A stretch of DNA of 64,000 nt from SIG607 sp045592625 (GTDB lineage Bacteria > Bacillota > Clostridia > Oscillospirales > Acutalibacteraceae): the NCBI GenBank assembly GCA_045592625.1, contig JAZNVC010000019.1, positions 6,142 through 70,141 on the forward strand, written 5' to 3'. The notes below the pieces were generated by a model. The model had not been told where the DNA came from and searched no databases. It saw only the letters and a list, made by a program, of their open reading frames with translations. This document shows, piece after piece, positions 53,593 to 61,567 of this stretch (positions within the stretch are counted from its first letter, which is position 1; the number at the start of each line of letters is the position of its first letter). A program made the position numbers and the translations under genes.

Positions 53593-54114
53593 ATGGAGTA
53601 TTTTACAAGCGATTTGCATTTGGGGCATCGCATGGCTATTCGTATGTGTGAACGTCCTTTCGAAGACATTGAGGAAATGAACCCCACGTTGATTGCTAAC
53701 ATCAATGCTCGGGTGAATAAAAACGATACGTTATATATTTTGGGCGATATTGCACATCGAACCCCGGTAGAAGAGGTAAACAAGCTTATTGCTCAAATGA
53801 ACGGCAAGAAAATCTTAATTAAAGGCAATCACGATAAACAGTATGACGAGAGTTTATTTGAAGGTATTTATGACTTTTTAGAAATAAACCTTAACGGTCA
53901 TCCGATTTCTTTGATGCACTATCCAATGGCGGAATGGCCAAAGAGTAGACACAGCAGCATCCATTTGCACGGGCATCAACACAATAAGCCCAAATATAAC
54001 GCTTTACAGCGTGAACAAGGCGTTTTGCGGTATGACGTGGGCGTAGATGCTAATTTCTTCTGTCCGGTCTCTATAAACGAAATACTGGCTTTTATGAAGG
54101 GTAAAATCCAATGA
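53593..54114 (+). CDS. Metallophosphatase (calcineurin-like phosphoesterase)
   Basis: 173 residues. All five metal-site blocks are present: TSDLHLGH, LGDIAH, KGNHD, MHYP and HLHGHQH. It hydrolyses phosphomonoesters or diesters; small versions occur often in phages and mobile elements. Located just after the structured RNA terminator with a GGAGAG site. Overlaps the next frame by four bases (ATGA). Confidence 0.9.
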   Translation: MEYFTSDLHLGHRMAIRMCERPFEDIEEMNPTLIANINARVNKNDTLYILGDIAHRTPVEEVNKLIAQMNGKKILIKGNHDKQYDESLFEGIYDFLEINLNGHPISLMHYPMAEWPKSRHSSIHLHGHQHNKPKYNALQREQGVLRYDVGVDANFFCPVSINEILAFMKGKIQ

Positions 54115-54320
54115 AATTAAAGTATTACAAGGTATGCCGTGTAAAGTCTAAACATTGCGGCGACGTGCTTGAGCACGTCAACCAAACAAAATAGGACAAC
54201 GCCAAGCAAATGATATATTGCTCTTCCGGAAAAGTTGCCCTTGACCCTTCTGCTTCCCTTTATCGCATTGTAGGAAATTCGGAAGGCTTTGAAGACCTTT
54301 CGGAAGAATGGAAGGGGTAA
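54111..54320 (+). pseudogene. Small gene interrupted by an in-frame TAG
   Basis: Starting at the ATGA overlap with the phosphatase, the frame reads 27 codons to TAG (54192-54194) and then stays open for 41 more codons to TAA at 54318. The two halves look like one protein of 69 residues, with a single C-to-T change (CAG to TAG) as the likely lesion. Alternatively the 27-residue peptide is real. No family recognised. Confidence 0.5.
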
Positions 54321-54330
54321 GGGTAAGGGT

Positions 54331-54528
54331 ATGAGTATGACGAAAGAGCAATACATTTGGAAAGCGAAGCATCAGCGAGGCTTATCCGATGAGCAAATTA
54401 ATTACTTCCTGGAACGGGATAGTCGGTATGACTTGTTGCCGTATTATTCGCTTTGCTGCAAACGGCTGGGATGCGAACGAGCTCTTGCAGAAGTGATCAA
54501 GCAATATGGTTTTGATACAAAGGAGTAA
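54331..54528 (+). CDS. Small element protein of unknown function
   Basis: 65 residues (63 if ATG 54337 is used), preceded by GGGTAAGGGT. Charged and helical, with two adjacent cysteines near 43-44. Ends four bases before the TnpV-like gene and likely shares its transcript. Not recognised. Confidence 0.6.
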   Translation: MSMTKEQYIWKAKHQRGLSDEQINYFLERDSRYDLLPYYSLCCKRLGCERALAEVIKQYGFDTKE

Positions 54529-54532
54529 GGGC

Positions 54533-54817
54533 ATGAGAAAAATACAAATCTATGGTTTTAAGAGGTTAGAATTCCTCAAAGAAAATCGCGAAGAGAAGTA
54601 CACCGCGATGATGATAGAGGGGACTCTTCAGAAGCATCTGGAGGAGACACAACGCATAGTTCAGGAAAGAGTGCAGCTGTTAGTGGCTCAGATGTCGGAG
54701 AAAGAGGGAGTGAACGAAACCCTCAAAGCGCAGGATCAGATGAAATGGGTTCAACTTATGAATAATATTCAAAACAGAGCCGAAGAAATAGTGTTAAATG
54801 AAATAATTTATAATTGA
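54533..54817 (+). CDS. tnpV: TnpV family transposon-encoded protein
   Basis: 94 residues. The middle and end (MIEGTLQKHLEE, LKAQDQMKWVQLMNNIQNRAEEIVLNEIIY) match the TnpV pattern known from Tn4451-like mobilisable elements. AAGGAG precedes the ATG. Function in transposition is not defined. It supports the reading of this region as a serine-recombinase element. Confidence 0.78.
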   Translation: MRKIQIYGFKRLEFLKENREEKYTAMMIEGTLQKHLEETQRIVQERVQLLVAQMSEKEGVNETLKAQDQMKWVQLMNNIQNRAEEIVLNEIIYN

Positions 54818-55203
54818 AAATTCAAAAATAAATAATGGCGCCACGGTGAATGGTTTAAATTCTGCCGGCAAATAAACAATAGAAATCCCGCATGGTGAAA
54901 GCGTTCCAATAGGATATTCGGCGCTATAATTCTTGCCGGAGCTTCGAGCTTCCTACATCAGATGCCAATGTCTCTGAGTTGGCAAGGTAACGTTCGTCCC
55001 ACGCGTGCCAAAGCGGACGGTAAAAGGCACGGCTGCATCACACCGTCTATGGCAGCACAAACGATTGTAGGAGCCCCACTTCCTGTTATTCATTTATAGA
55101 TTAAGAGTTTATCAACTCAAAATGTGGATTTTAATAAAACAACGTTGCTTTTTTCCAACTCAACTACAAATAATTTATTTGATTTTGTTAAAGGTACCCG
55201 TTT
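54818..55203. other. Non-coding region rich in inverted repeats, possible structured RNA
   Basis: No convincing gene. Pairs seen include TGCCGGCA with TTGCCGGA (about 54867 and 54932), GCCAA/TTGGC (54968-54987), and GTGCC/GGCAC (about 55015-55042). The segment 54835-55095 is clearly less AT-rich than the rest. It has no clear terminator, so its status as an RNA is open. Confidence 0.4.
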
Positions 55204-55359
55204 ATGAAATACAAATACATCCTTATCCCGTTTTGGCTTGATAGACTTCGATATATTGCATCTATCATTTTTTTGCCGTTTATAATTTTAATAGAAACGT
55301 GTCTATATTTATTTACATTTTTGAAATTTAGATTTCATATGATATTGTTTTTTGCATAG
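55204..55359 (+). CDS. Possible 51-residue membrane peptide
   Basis: ATG with a weak AAAGGT site begins a 51-residue frame with one or two hydrophobic segments (FWLDRL, then IASIIFLPFIILIETCLYLF). It is not recognised and could be chance in AT-rich DNA, but it lies close before another small membrane gene. Confidence 0.35.
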   Translation: MKYKYILIPFWLDRLRYIASIIFLPFIILIETCLYLFTFLKFRFHMILFFA

Positions 55360-55391
55360 TTGCAGTAGGGTGCTATTGGCATTTTACCGGT

Positions 55392-55610
55392 ATGAATTTT
55401 GCGTTTCTTAACGCATTGATATTGTTAGTTGTTCTTACGCTTCTTATTGCATTATTTAAGCTTTTATTCAAGTTTTTTAATAAACTTGATATACGTGCAG
55501 CTAGAATTATAAGAATGTATCCACTAACTGCCGACTATCTTCGCGTTCCCCAATTTTTAGTTAAAAAAAAGAAAGAAGGATTATCTCGTGTTGAAGAAGA
55601 AATCTATTAG
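55392..55610 (+). CDS. Small membrane protein of unknown function
   Basis: 72 residues: one hydrophobic helix (about 4-28), then a basic cytoplasmic tail. No strong ribosome site. It overlaps the 5' end of the broken lipoprotein gene by 23 bases. Not recognised. Confidence 0.5.
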   Translation: MNFAFLNALILLVVLTLLIALFKLLFKFFNKLDIRAARIIRMYPLTADYLRVPQFLVKKKKEGLSRVEEEIY

Positions 55611-56423
55611 AAACTGTTTTTAATCACGCTATGCTTAATTATTTGCCTCGTTTTTACCTCTTGCCAACACACTCCTGTTGAACCACCGACCTCAACCAAT
55701 ACAGAAAACAGTAACGAGGTCGTAAGTGATAATAATTCTGCAGATAACACTGTTACCGATAAAGAGGATGGTTCTGAGTCTGCTTCTTCGAAAGAAGAAA
55801 GTAAGTTCTCGCCAAAGCCTTCGGGCTCGAAACCTTCCAACACTTCTTCAAAGCCTTCGAATGAAGAAAACTCTAAGAATGAATCAAGTTCTTCTAATTC
55901 GCCTAGTTAAAATCCTCCTAAAGATAATAACTCTTCCGATAACACCTCTTCAAAACCTAAGCCTGTACAACCTGCAGATCCCGAAACCGGTATTTCCTGG
56001 GATGGCAAATCTCCCATCATCTATACCTATGCTGATGGTTCTACCGGCACTGAGCGACGCGATGGTGCAAAATATGAATACCTTCCCGGAAAATGGAGAA
56101 CCGTGAATTTTCGTAAAGATAGTGCAGGAAGACTTGTGGGCTCGACTTGTCCCAATTGTGGCAAAACGGTCGCGGAGTTGACCGGTAAATTAAGCACATG
56201 TACACAATTTTCTTCTTCTCGATATTGCACAGGATGTGGTGTTTATGTGAAATACAGCACATGTCATTCTTGCACAGGAACCACGGCCTATTGTTCTCAC
56301 TGCGGCAAAATATCGGGTAATGGGCTAAACGGTACTTGTTTGAGATATTGGGCAGGAGGAGATCACGATTGTCCTAACTGCAGTGTGACTATACCTGTTA
56401 AGACCTGTCACACTTGCAAATAA
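55588..56423 (+). pseudogene. Broken lipoprotein gene with Ser/Pro-rich linker and multiple zinc-ribbon motifs
   Basis: GTG at 55588 with AAGGA upstream starts MLKKKSIRNCF and hits TAA at 55621. One frame back (slip at T5, 55616-55620) continues into a lipoprotein signal (LIICLVFTSC), a Ser/Asn/Pro-rich linker, an in-frame TAA at 55908-55910 (one change from CAA), and a C-terminal domain with six CxxC units (CPNCGK, CTGCG, CHSC, CSHCGK, CPNC, CHTC). Two independent lesions argue for decay. A T-run slip before a stop could be recoding, but that would not bypass the second stop. Confidence 0.65.
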
Positions 56424-56559
56424 ATATGTTAGTTCTCATTTGAACTCACCTATTGAGGTGAGTTCTTTTTTTGCACTCAATACAGCCCTGAAAGGAGGTT
56501 TAAGGCTGTTTTCTTGCACAAATATTGCTGTGCAAAATATATTTGAAAGGAAAATTAAT

Positions 56560-57150
56560 ATGAAAATTATAAGCAAAATTAAAGCATTATTTAATTTTAA
56601 AGGACAGCAAAATGAAATGGAATTATCTGCAACGGAGGTGAGGAAAGATAAAATATTTTTACATCCAACAAATGATCCAAAGCATACCTTCTGTATGAAA
56701 TTCAAAGAAGTTGGAATTATAATCGACCCGGACGAAGAAATCAAAGAAGAGGATATATTGGTTATAGATACAGAAAAGGTAAAAGTCGAAAACCAACCTT
56801 CTGAAAAGAATAAAAAAGACTGTGAAGACGAAAAAGATATTATAATCAGACCTGTTGCATTAAATAAATTTATGCCAAAGAAAAAGCGTTTCACAGTAAT
56901 GGTCTATCCGGAAGAATACGATATGTTAATGGATAACATTGTTTCTAACGGTTATAAAAAAGCGGAATTCCTTTTAGCTTGTGTAACCTCTGCCAAAAAG
57001 CAAAGCTGGGAATCTGAATATAAGCATTATACTTCTTTCCACAAGAGCCGCAGACGCACTGATATAGAAGAGGCACGCCGCGCCCAGGAAGAAGATTTCT
57101 TAAACCGTAAAAAACAAGCAGAAGAAAAATTTAAAATGTCAACCACTTAA
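56560..57150 (+). CDS. Element protein of unknown function with charged C-terminus
   Basis: 196 residues, start ATG 56560 with AAAGGAAA upstream (frame open from 56440). The N-terminus is basic, the middle acidic (about 70-115), and the end (about 125-196) contains KKKRFTVMVYPEEYDMLMDNIVSNGYKKAEFLL, which has the look of an RHH-type DNA-binding or plasmid-accessory fold. The role is not known. Its stop codon lies in the following terminator. Confidence 0.65.
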   Translation: MKIISKIKALFNFKGQQNEMELSATEVRKDKIFLHPTNDPKHTFCMKFKEVGIIIDPDEEIKEEDILVIDTEKVKVENQPSEKNKKDCEDEKDIIIRPVALNKFMPKKKRFTVMVYPEEYDMLMDNIVSNGYKKAEFLLACVTSAKKQSWESEYKHYTSFHKSRRRTDIEEARRAQEEDFLNRKKQAEEKFKMSTT

Positions 57151-57187
57151 TCATAAGCACCCGTTAAACGGTGGTTATGATTTTTTT
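57149..57187 (+). terminator. Terminator before the cargo operon
   Basis: AATCATAA / TTATGATT outer stem with inner CACC / GGTG and CGTT / AACG, then T7. Starts within the stop codon of the preceding gene. Confidence 0.85.
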
Positions 57188-57191
57188 ATTT

Positions 57192-57218
57192 TAACCCTGA
57201 CAGTAGTTGTCAGGGTTA
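57192..57218. repeat. Palindrome, left copy, bracketing the cargo operon
   Basis: TAACCCTGACA-GTAGT-TGTCAGGGTTA, a perfect 11-bp inverted repeat. The same ten-base arms recur at 63510-63534 at the other end of the operon. No T tail follows, and a TATAAA lies four bases downstream, so an operator for the adjacent regulator is as likely as a terminator. Confidence 0.75.
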
Positions 57219-57253
57219 GGTTATAAACTGTATGTAAGAAAGGAGGGAAACGA

Positions 57254-57604
57254 ATGGGAACTGCCGAACGAAGGAATGAAATAATGCGTATTCTATGCAG
57301 GCGTAGACACGAGACGATTTCAAATTTAGCAGATGAGTTCGGGGTTTCCACAAGAACGATTTTGCGAGATATTGAGGTGCTAAGTATAAAAGAACCGATT
57401 TATACACAGTGCGGTAGATACGGCGGTGGCGTTTATGTGACAGATGATTATTCGATGAGCAGAATGTATATGACTGACAATGAATTGGCAGTATTACATA
57501 AATTATCCGAATTCGCTGACAAGAAATCTGTGTGTGAATTAAGCGAAGAAGAAAACAAATTATTGAAGTCAATTATCTCGCAGTATACAAAACAAAAAAT
57601 ATAG
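57254..57604 (+). CDS. Winged HTH regulator (HTH_11, WYL-regulator N-terminus)
   Basis: 116 residues. HTH_11 domain at about 5-60 (TISNLADEFGVSTRTILRDIEVLS) followed by the GGGVYV wing and the linker usual in WYL regulators, but the WYL ligand-binding domain is missing. Probably the local regulator of the operon it heads. AAAGGAGGG precedes the ATG. The nearby palindrome 36 bases upstream is a candidate binding site. Confidence 0.85.
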   Translation: MGTAERRNEIMRILCRRRHETISNLADEFGVSTRTILRDIEVLSIKEPIYTQCGRYGGGVYVTDDYSMSRMYMTDNELAVLHKLSEFADKKSVCELSEEENKLLKSIISQYTKQKI

Positions 57605-57619
57605 AAAGGAAAATTATAT

Positions 57620-58687
57620 ATGAAAAGAGAAGAAAATCTATTATTCAAAGAACTTTGTAAGTTCAAAAAAGAAACATTTGATGAAGACTTGCTCCGCTTC
57701 GCAACGCCCCATGTGTTGGGATTTCTGTTTTTTAATCGTATGCAGGGCATTGCATATGATCGTATGAGAAGGCAAGGGCTTCTCGGAAAGGTGAATCGTG
57801 AGTTTAGGAATTCATTGAAATCAGCATTTGACCAAAATGTAATTAAAAATCACAGTTTTGCCAAATGTGTGAAGATGGTGGCAGCTATTTTAAATAAGCT
57901 TGATTGCAAGGCAGCAATGCTTAAAGGTGCGTTCCTTTGTAATCACTATCCTGAAGGATATCGAACCTCAAATGATATTGATTTGCTTGTAAGACCAGAG
58001 GATGTAACCGTAGTTGGTAATGCACTTCTTGAGGCGGGATTCAAGCAAGGTGATATTCGTAACGGTGAATTTGTTCCGGCGAGCAGAAAGGAAATTATTG
58101 AATCAAAGGTGATGCGAGGTGAAACCGTTCCGTATATCAAAGTAGTTGACCTGCCAAACATGAAATATCTTGAGGTGGATATCAATTTTTCACTTGATTA
58201 TAAGAACGGAGAAACCGATGTTCTTGAAAATATTTTAGAAAAGTCGGATGTGGTTAATGAAAACGGTATTTTATTGCCCACTTTATCAAAAGAAGATTTC
58301 TTCATTCATCTTTGTGCGCATCTTTATAAGGAAGCTACTACATTGCCATGGGTTGAAATGCACAGGGATATGACACTTTATAAGTATTGCGATATTTATA
58401 TGCTTCTTTCTGAAATGAAGGAAAAAGATGTTGAGGCTGTATTCGCAAGGGCAAAAAAATTAAATATGGAGAAGGTTTGTGCTTACACAATCATAGAAGC
58501 ATCGGATCTTTTTGATATTGATAGCAGTAACGCTAAACTGATTTCCGAATCGGTGCTCGCGGACGACAGGGATTTTATTCTTACGGTTGTATCTCCGCGA
58601 GACAAAAAGTTGTTAAAGTATCAAACTGCTAATGCCACAGAACGATTTTTTATGGAAGAACGTGCGGCGGATTTGAAGGAGGTGTAA
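57620..58687 (+). CDS. Nucleotidyltransferase family protein (NTP_transf_5 type)
   Basis: 355 residues. MLKGAFLCNHYPEGYRTSNDIDLLVRPEDV (GxF...R-x-DxD) is the nucleotidyltransferase active-site pattern with both metal-binding aspartates; the later IHLCAHLYKEA...KYCDIYMLL segment is typical of the NTP_transf_5 family. Members occur in natural-product and peptide-modification clusters and may move a nucleotide or phosphate onto a substrate. A good GAAAGGAAA site and 15-base gap tie it to the regulator gene. Confidence 0.82.
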   Translation: MKREENLLFKELCKFKKETFDEDLLRFATPHVLGFLFFNRMQGIAYDRMRRQGLLGKVNREFRNSLKSAFDQNVIKNHSFAKCVKMVAAILNKLDCKAAMLKGAFLCNHYPEGYRTSNDIDLLVRPEDVTVVGNALLEAGFKQGDIRNGEFVPASRKEIIESKVMRGETVPYIKVVDLPNMKYLEVDINFSLDYKNGETDVLENILEKSDVVNENGILLPTLSKEDFFIHLCAHLYKEATTLPWVEMHRDMTLYKYCDIYMLLSEMKEKDVEAVFARAKKLNMEKVCAYTIIEASDLFDIDSSNAKLISESVLADDRDFILTVVSPRDKKLLKYQTANATERFFMEERAADLKEV

Positions 58688-58690
58688 GGA

Positions 58691-59338
58691 ATGAAAAGTT
58701 TAAATATGAGACCAAATGACACAAAAGGTGTCCTTATTACTGTTTGCGGTTTGGATGGTTGCGGTAAAACCACAATGATGAATAGAATGATTGAAGAAGT
58801 GTTTGATAAATCAAAGGTATTTGTAACTAAGCAACCGACTAATTATGTGCGCGAATCAGCAATTTTCAGAACATATATGGATCAACCGAACCACGATGCT
58901 TTTGATTATCGTAGTCTGTCCCTCCTTGCGGCTAGTGATAGGTTGCAGCATGTTAATAAGGTTATTGTTCCGGAAATAAAAAAAGGAAAAATTGTTGTTA
59001 GTGATAGATATTTTTATTCTTGTCTTGCAAATCTTAGAGCAAGAGGTTTTACAGACGATCAGTGGATTTATGAGATTGCTGAGTCTGTAGTAGAACCGGA
59101 TATTGCCTTTTTCTTTGATGTTCCTGTTGAAACAGCGGTAGCTCGTGTTCGCCAAAGACAGGAAGAAAAAGAAAGGTATATTGATATGGATTTACAGTAC
59201 AAACTTCGTGAAGAATATATCAATATTTGCAAAGCTAACAATGGTGTTTTGATTTCTACAGAATTACCGAAAGAAGAATGCTTTGAAATTGTTAAAGAAA
59301 CGATAGAAAGGAAGATTTTTAATGGAAAAGGTTTATGA
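58691..59338 (+). CDS. Thymidylate-kinase-like P-loop kinase
   Basis: 215 residues. Walker A GLDGCGKTTMM near 20-30, the DRYFYS motif with the catalytic Asp-Arg near 98, and an arginine-rich lid (RVRQRQEEKERYID). The fold is that of dTMP kinase, but the chromosome should carry its own tmk, so here it likely phosphorylates a pathway intermediate or nucleotide. Four bases after the nucleotidyltransferase stop; overlaps the carrier protein gene by 17 bases. Confidence 0.85.
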   Translation: MKSLNMRPNDTKGVLITVCGLDGCGKTTMMNRMIEEVFDKSKVFVTKQPTNYVRESAIFRTYMDQPNHDAFDYRSLSLLAASDRLQHVNKVIVPEIKKGKIVVSDRYFYSCLANLRARGFTDDQWIYEIAESVVEPDIAFFFDVPVETAVARVRQRQEEKERYIDMDLQYKLREEYINICKANNGVLISTELPKEECFEIVKETIERKIFNGKGL

Positions 59339-59558
59339 TATTCTAAAGGAACTCAGTGGGATGGATGAAATTAATCCCGAGAGTGATTTGCAGAATGAAT
59401 TGGCTCTTGACAGCCTTTTGATGGTCACTTTGCTTGTTGAATTGGAAGATGCTTTTGATATTCAGCTCGACGAGTCAGATATGAATCCTTTTGACCTTAA
59501 GGATGTGCAGGCGGTCGTAAATTTGGTGGAAAAATACTGCGGTGACAAAGATGAATAA
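59322..59558 (+). CDS. Acyl (or peptidyl) carrier protein
   Basis: 78 residues. The phosphopantetheine site is ALDSLLMV with Ser31; helices and acidic surface are typical. A free-standing carrier inside a mobile cargo operon with an AMP-forming ligase implies thioester-bound intermediates. No phosphopantetheinyl transferase is present, so it would rely on a host enzyme. ATG has AAAGGAAG upstream and lies inside the kinase gene. Confidence 0.9.
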   Translation: MEKVYDILKELSGMDEINPESDLQNELALDSLLMVTLLVELEDAFDIQLDESDMNPFDLKDVQAVVNLVEKYCGDKDE

Positions 59559-60582
59559 ATTTGTGGAGCTTCCGTTGATTGAACCATTGTATAGCACATA
59601 TCATTTTCAAGGAGTTGGGACTGCAACAATTGTTAATAATCCCAGTATCCGAAATTGGTATTTGAACCAGGTAATGAACTTAAAATGCAACCGTAAGTTT
59701 CTAAAAGGATTTGCTACGCCGGAAATTAGCATTTTAGATTCATCGTGGAGTCAAAATCCGTATTTATATAGAAAATGGTTTTCAACCGAATTCCTTCAGG
59801 GCTATTGTAACTCTATTATTCGCAAACTGCTTGATGACGGATATTATATTTATTTTGACGGCATTGACGATTATTATGTGAAGGGCAAGAGTTGGTATAA
59901 GGAAAGGCACTTCAATCATGATGGTTGCATTTGCGGATATAACCAGAAAGATAAAACTTATTGTATTTATGCATATGACAACAATTGGATTTATCAGAAA
60001 TTTTGGACTACTCAGGCAGATTTTGATGCGGCAAGGAAGGCAATGCGAAAAAAAGGAGTTTACTCCTCTCTTTGCGCTATCAAGCCTAAATCAGATGAAA
60101 TTGTGATTAATCCCGGAGTTTCTATTCAAAAAATGCGTGAGTACCTAGATTCAAATATGAGGAAATATCCCAAATCTCAAGAGGGCGATGTTTATGGAAT
60201 TGCAGTGCATGATTATATTGCCATGTATGTAGACAAGCTTTATGACGGTTCGATACCTTACGAGCGTATGGATAGAAGAGTTTTCCGTCTTATTTGGGAA
60301 CATAAAAAAGCAATGCTGGAACGTCTTGAGAAGATAGAGGAAGCTCTTGGCATAGATGATAAGATCAGCAATGCTTACAGACCAATTGTGGAGGAGTCAA
60401 ACAAAATTCGTATGCTGTATGCTTTGTATAATATGAACAAACGGGATTCGGTACTGCCGATTATTCACAATAAACTTATCGACATTAAGAATAACGAGAG
60501 AAAATTGCTTAAAAGATTCATAGAAATTGCAAATAAGAGATTTAATGAAACAAAGGAGAATGAAAACAATGAGGAAAATTAA
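59551..60582 (+). CDS. BtrH/C39-like protein, copy 1 (candidate acyltransferase working with the carrier protein)
   Basis: 343 residues. The core WYKERHFNHDGCICGYNQKDKTYCIYAYD has the histidine-plus-GY(D/N) pattern of papain-like C39/BtrH_N proteins that I associate with NRPS-type clusters. BtrH moves an acyl group from a carrier protein to an acceptor; that role is inferred here. A conserved C-terminal helical half (about 220-343) has YERMDRRVFRLIWEHKKAMLER. The catalytic cysteine is not certain: Cys near 50 or those near 131-133 are candidates. Overlaps the carrier gene by eight bases. Confidence 0.6.
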   Translation: MNKFVELPLIEPLYSTYHFQGVGTATIVNNPSIRNWYLNQVMNLKCNRKFLKGFATPEISILDSSWSQNPYLYRKWFSTEFLQGYCNSIIRKLLDDGYYIYFDGIDDYYVKGKSWYKERHFNHDGCICGYNQKDKTYCIYAYDNNWIYQKFWTTQADFDAARKAMRKKGVYSSLCAIKPKSDEIVINPGVSIQKMREYLDSNMRKYPKSQEGDVYGIAVHDYIAMYVDKLYDGSIPYERMDRRVFRLIWEHKKAMLERLEKIEEALGIDDKISNAYRPIVEESNKIRMLYALYNMNKRDSVLPIIHNKLIDIKNNERKLLKRFIEIANKRFNETKENENNEEN

Positions 60583-61567
60583 AGAGTTACCTTTAGTTGA
60601 GCCAATTTATAGTACCTATCACCATGCTCCCGGTTCAGCGGTTATCAAAGATAACCCTTCAATCAGAAACTTTTATCTTAATCAAGTAATGAATCTTCGT
60701 TGTACAAGGCGTTTTCTCTCTGGATTCACAACACCCCTAATTAATATTATTCAGGTGAATGTAGATGACAATCCGTATTTGGAGAAAAAAAGGATGTCAA
60801 TGCAGGATCTTGAAGGTGCATTACATCCAGTTATTCGTAATATGATCGATGCAGGATATTATGTGTGCTTTACGGGCGTAGATGATTATTATGTGAAGGG
60901 TAAGAGTTGGTATAGGGAAAGACACTTTAATCATGATGGGTGTATTTGCGGATACAATCAGGAAGATAAGACATACTGCATTTACGCATATGACAGTAAT
61001 TGGATTTATCAGAAGTTTTGGACGCCGCAGGCGGCTTTTGAAACCGGAAGAAGAGCTATGTCTAAACGACGAGTTGTTGGTACCATCTGCGGTGTAAAAC
61101 CTAAAATGGATATTGTGGAATTTCGACCGCAACTAGTTTTGGATAAAATGAAGGAATATTTGGATTCTTCCATAAAAAAATATCCTAAATCAGGCGAGGG
61201 TGAAGTTCACGGTGCTGCAGTTCATGATTATATCGCAATGTATGTAGACAAGCTTTATGATGGTTCAATTCCATACGAACGTATGGACAGACGAGTTTTT
61301 CGGCTTATTTGGGAACATAAAAAAGCTATGTTGGAGCGTATTGAAAAAATGGAAGTTACGTTGGGTCTTAATAGTAGAACAAGTACGGCATATAAGAAAA
61401 TTGTTGCAGAAGCAGATAAAATGCGGATGCTTTATGCTTCGCATCATATGCGCCGTAGGGATTCTGTACTGCCGATTATTCACGATAAACTTATCGCTGT
61501 AAAAAAGCGAGAACGTGAACTGTTAAGAAACTTTATCAGGAAGGCAGAAAGGATGATGATTGAATGA
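60569..61567 (+). CDS. BtrH/C39-like protein, copy 2
   Basis: 332 residues, a tandem paralogue of the preceding gene: VKGKSWYxERHFNHDGCICGYNQ and AVHDYIAMYVDKLYDGSIPYERMDRRVFRLIWEHKKAMLER are shared almost without change. Start ATG 60569 follows AGGAGA and overlaps copy 1 by 14 bases. The N-terminal halves differ more, so the two may accept different donors or substrates. The end overlaps the ligase gene by four bases. Confidence 0.6.
   Translation: MRKIKELPLVEPIYSTYHHAPGSAVIKDNPSIRNFYLNQVMNLRCTRRFLSGFTTPLINIIQVNVDDNPYLEKKRMSMQDLEGALHPVIRNMIDAGYYVCFTGVDDYYVKGKSWYRERHFNHDGCICGYNQEDKTYCIYAYDSNWIYQKFWTPQAAFETGRRAMSKRRVVGTICGVKPKMDIVEFRPQLVLDKMKEYLDSSIKKYPKSGEGEVHGAAVHDYIAMYVDKLYDGSIPYERMDRRVFRLIWEHKKAMLERIEKMEVTLGLNSRTSTAYKKIVAEADKMRMLYASHHMRRRDSVLPIIHDKLIAVKKRERELLRNFIRKAERMMIE

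Noticed and set aside
53270..55203. Retron or group II intron in the structured regions
   Set aside because: No reverse transcriptase or maturase gene is present in the window, and no domain V-like end was recognised.
55600..55640. Programmed -1 frameshift making an intact lipoprotein
   Set aside because: A slip at T5 before the stop is possible, but the downstream in-frame TAA at 55908 would still end the protein, so the gene is treated as broken.
54111..56423. Genetic code change with TAG/TAA read as glutamine
   Set aside because: Adjacent element genes and all core genes end at TAA, TAG or TGA where expected, and the lipoprotein gene also has a frameshift; decay explains the data better.
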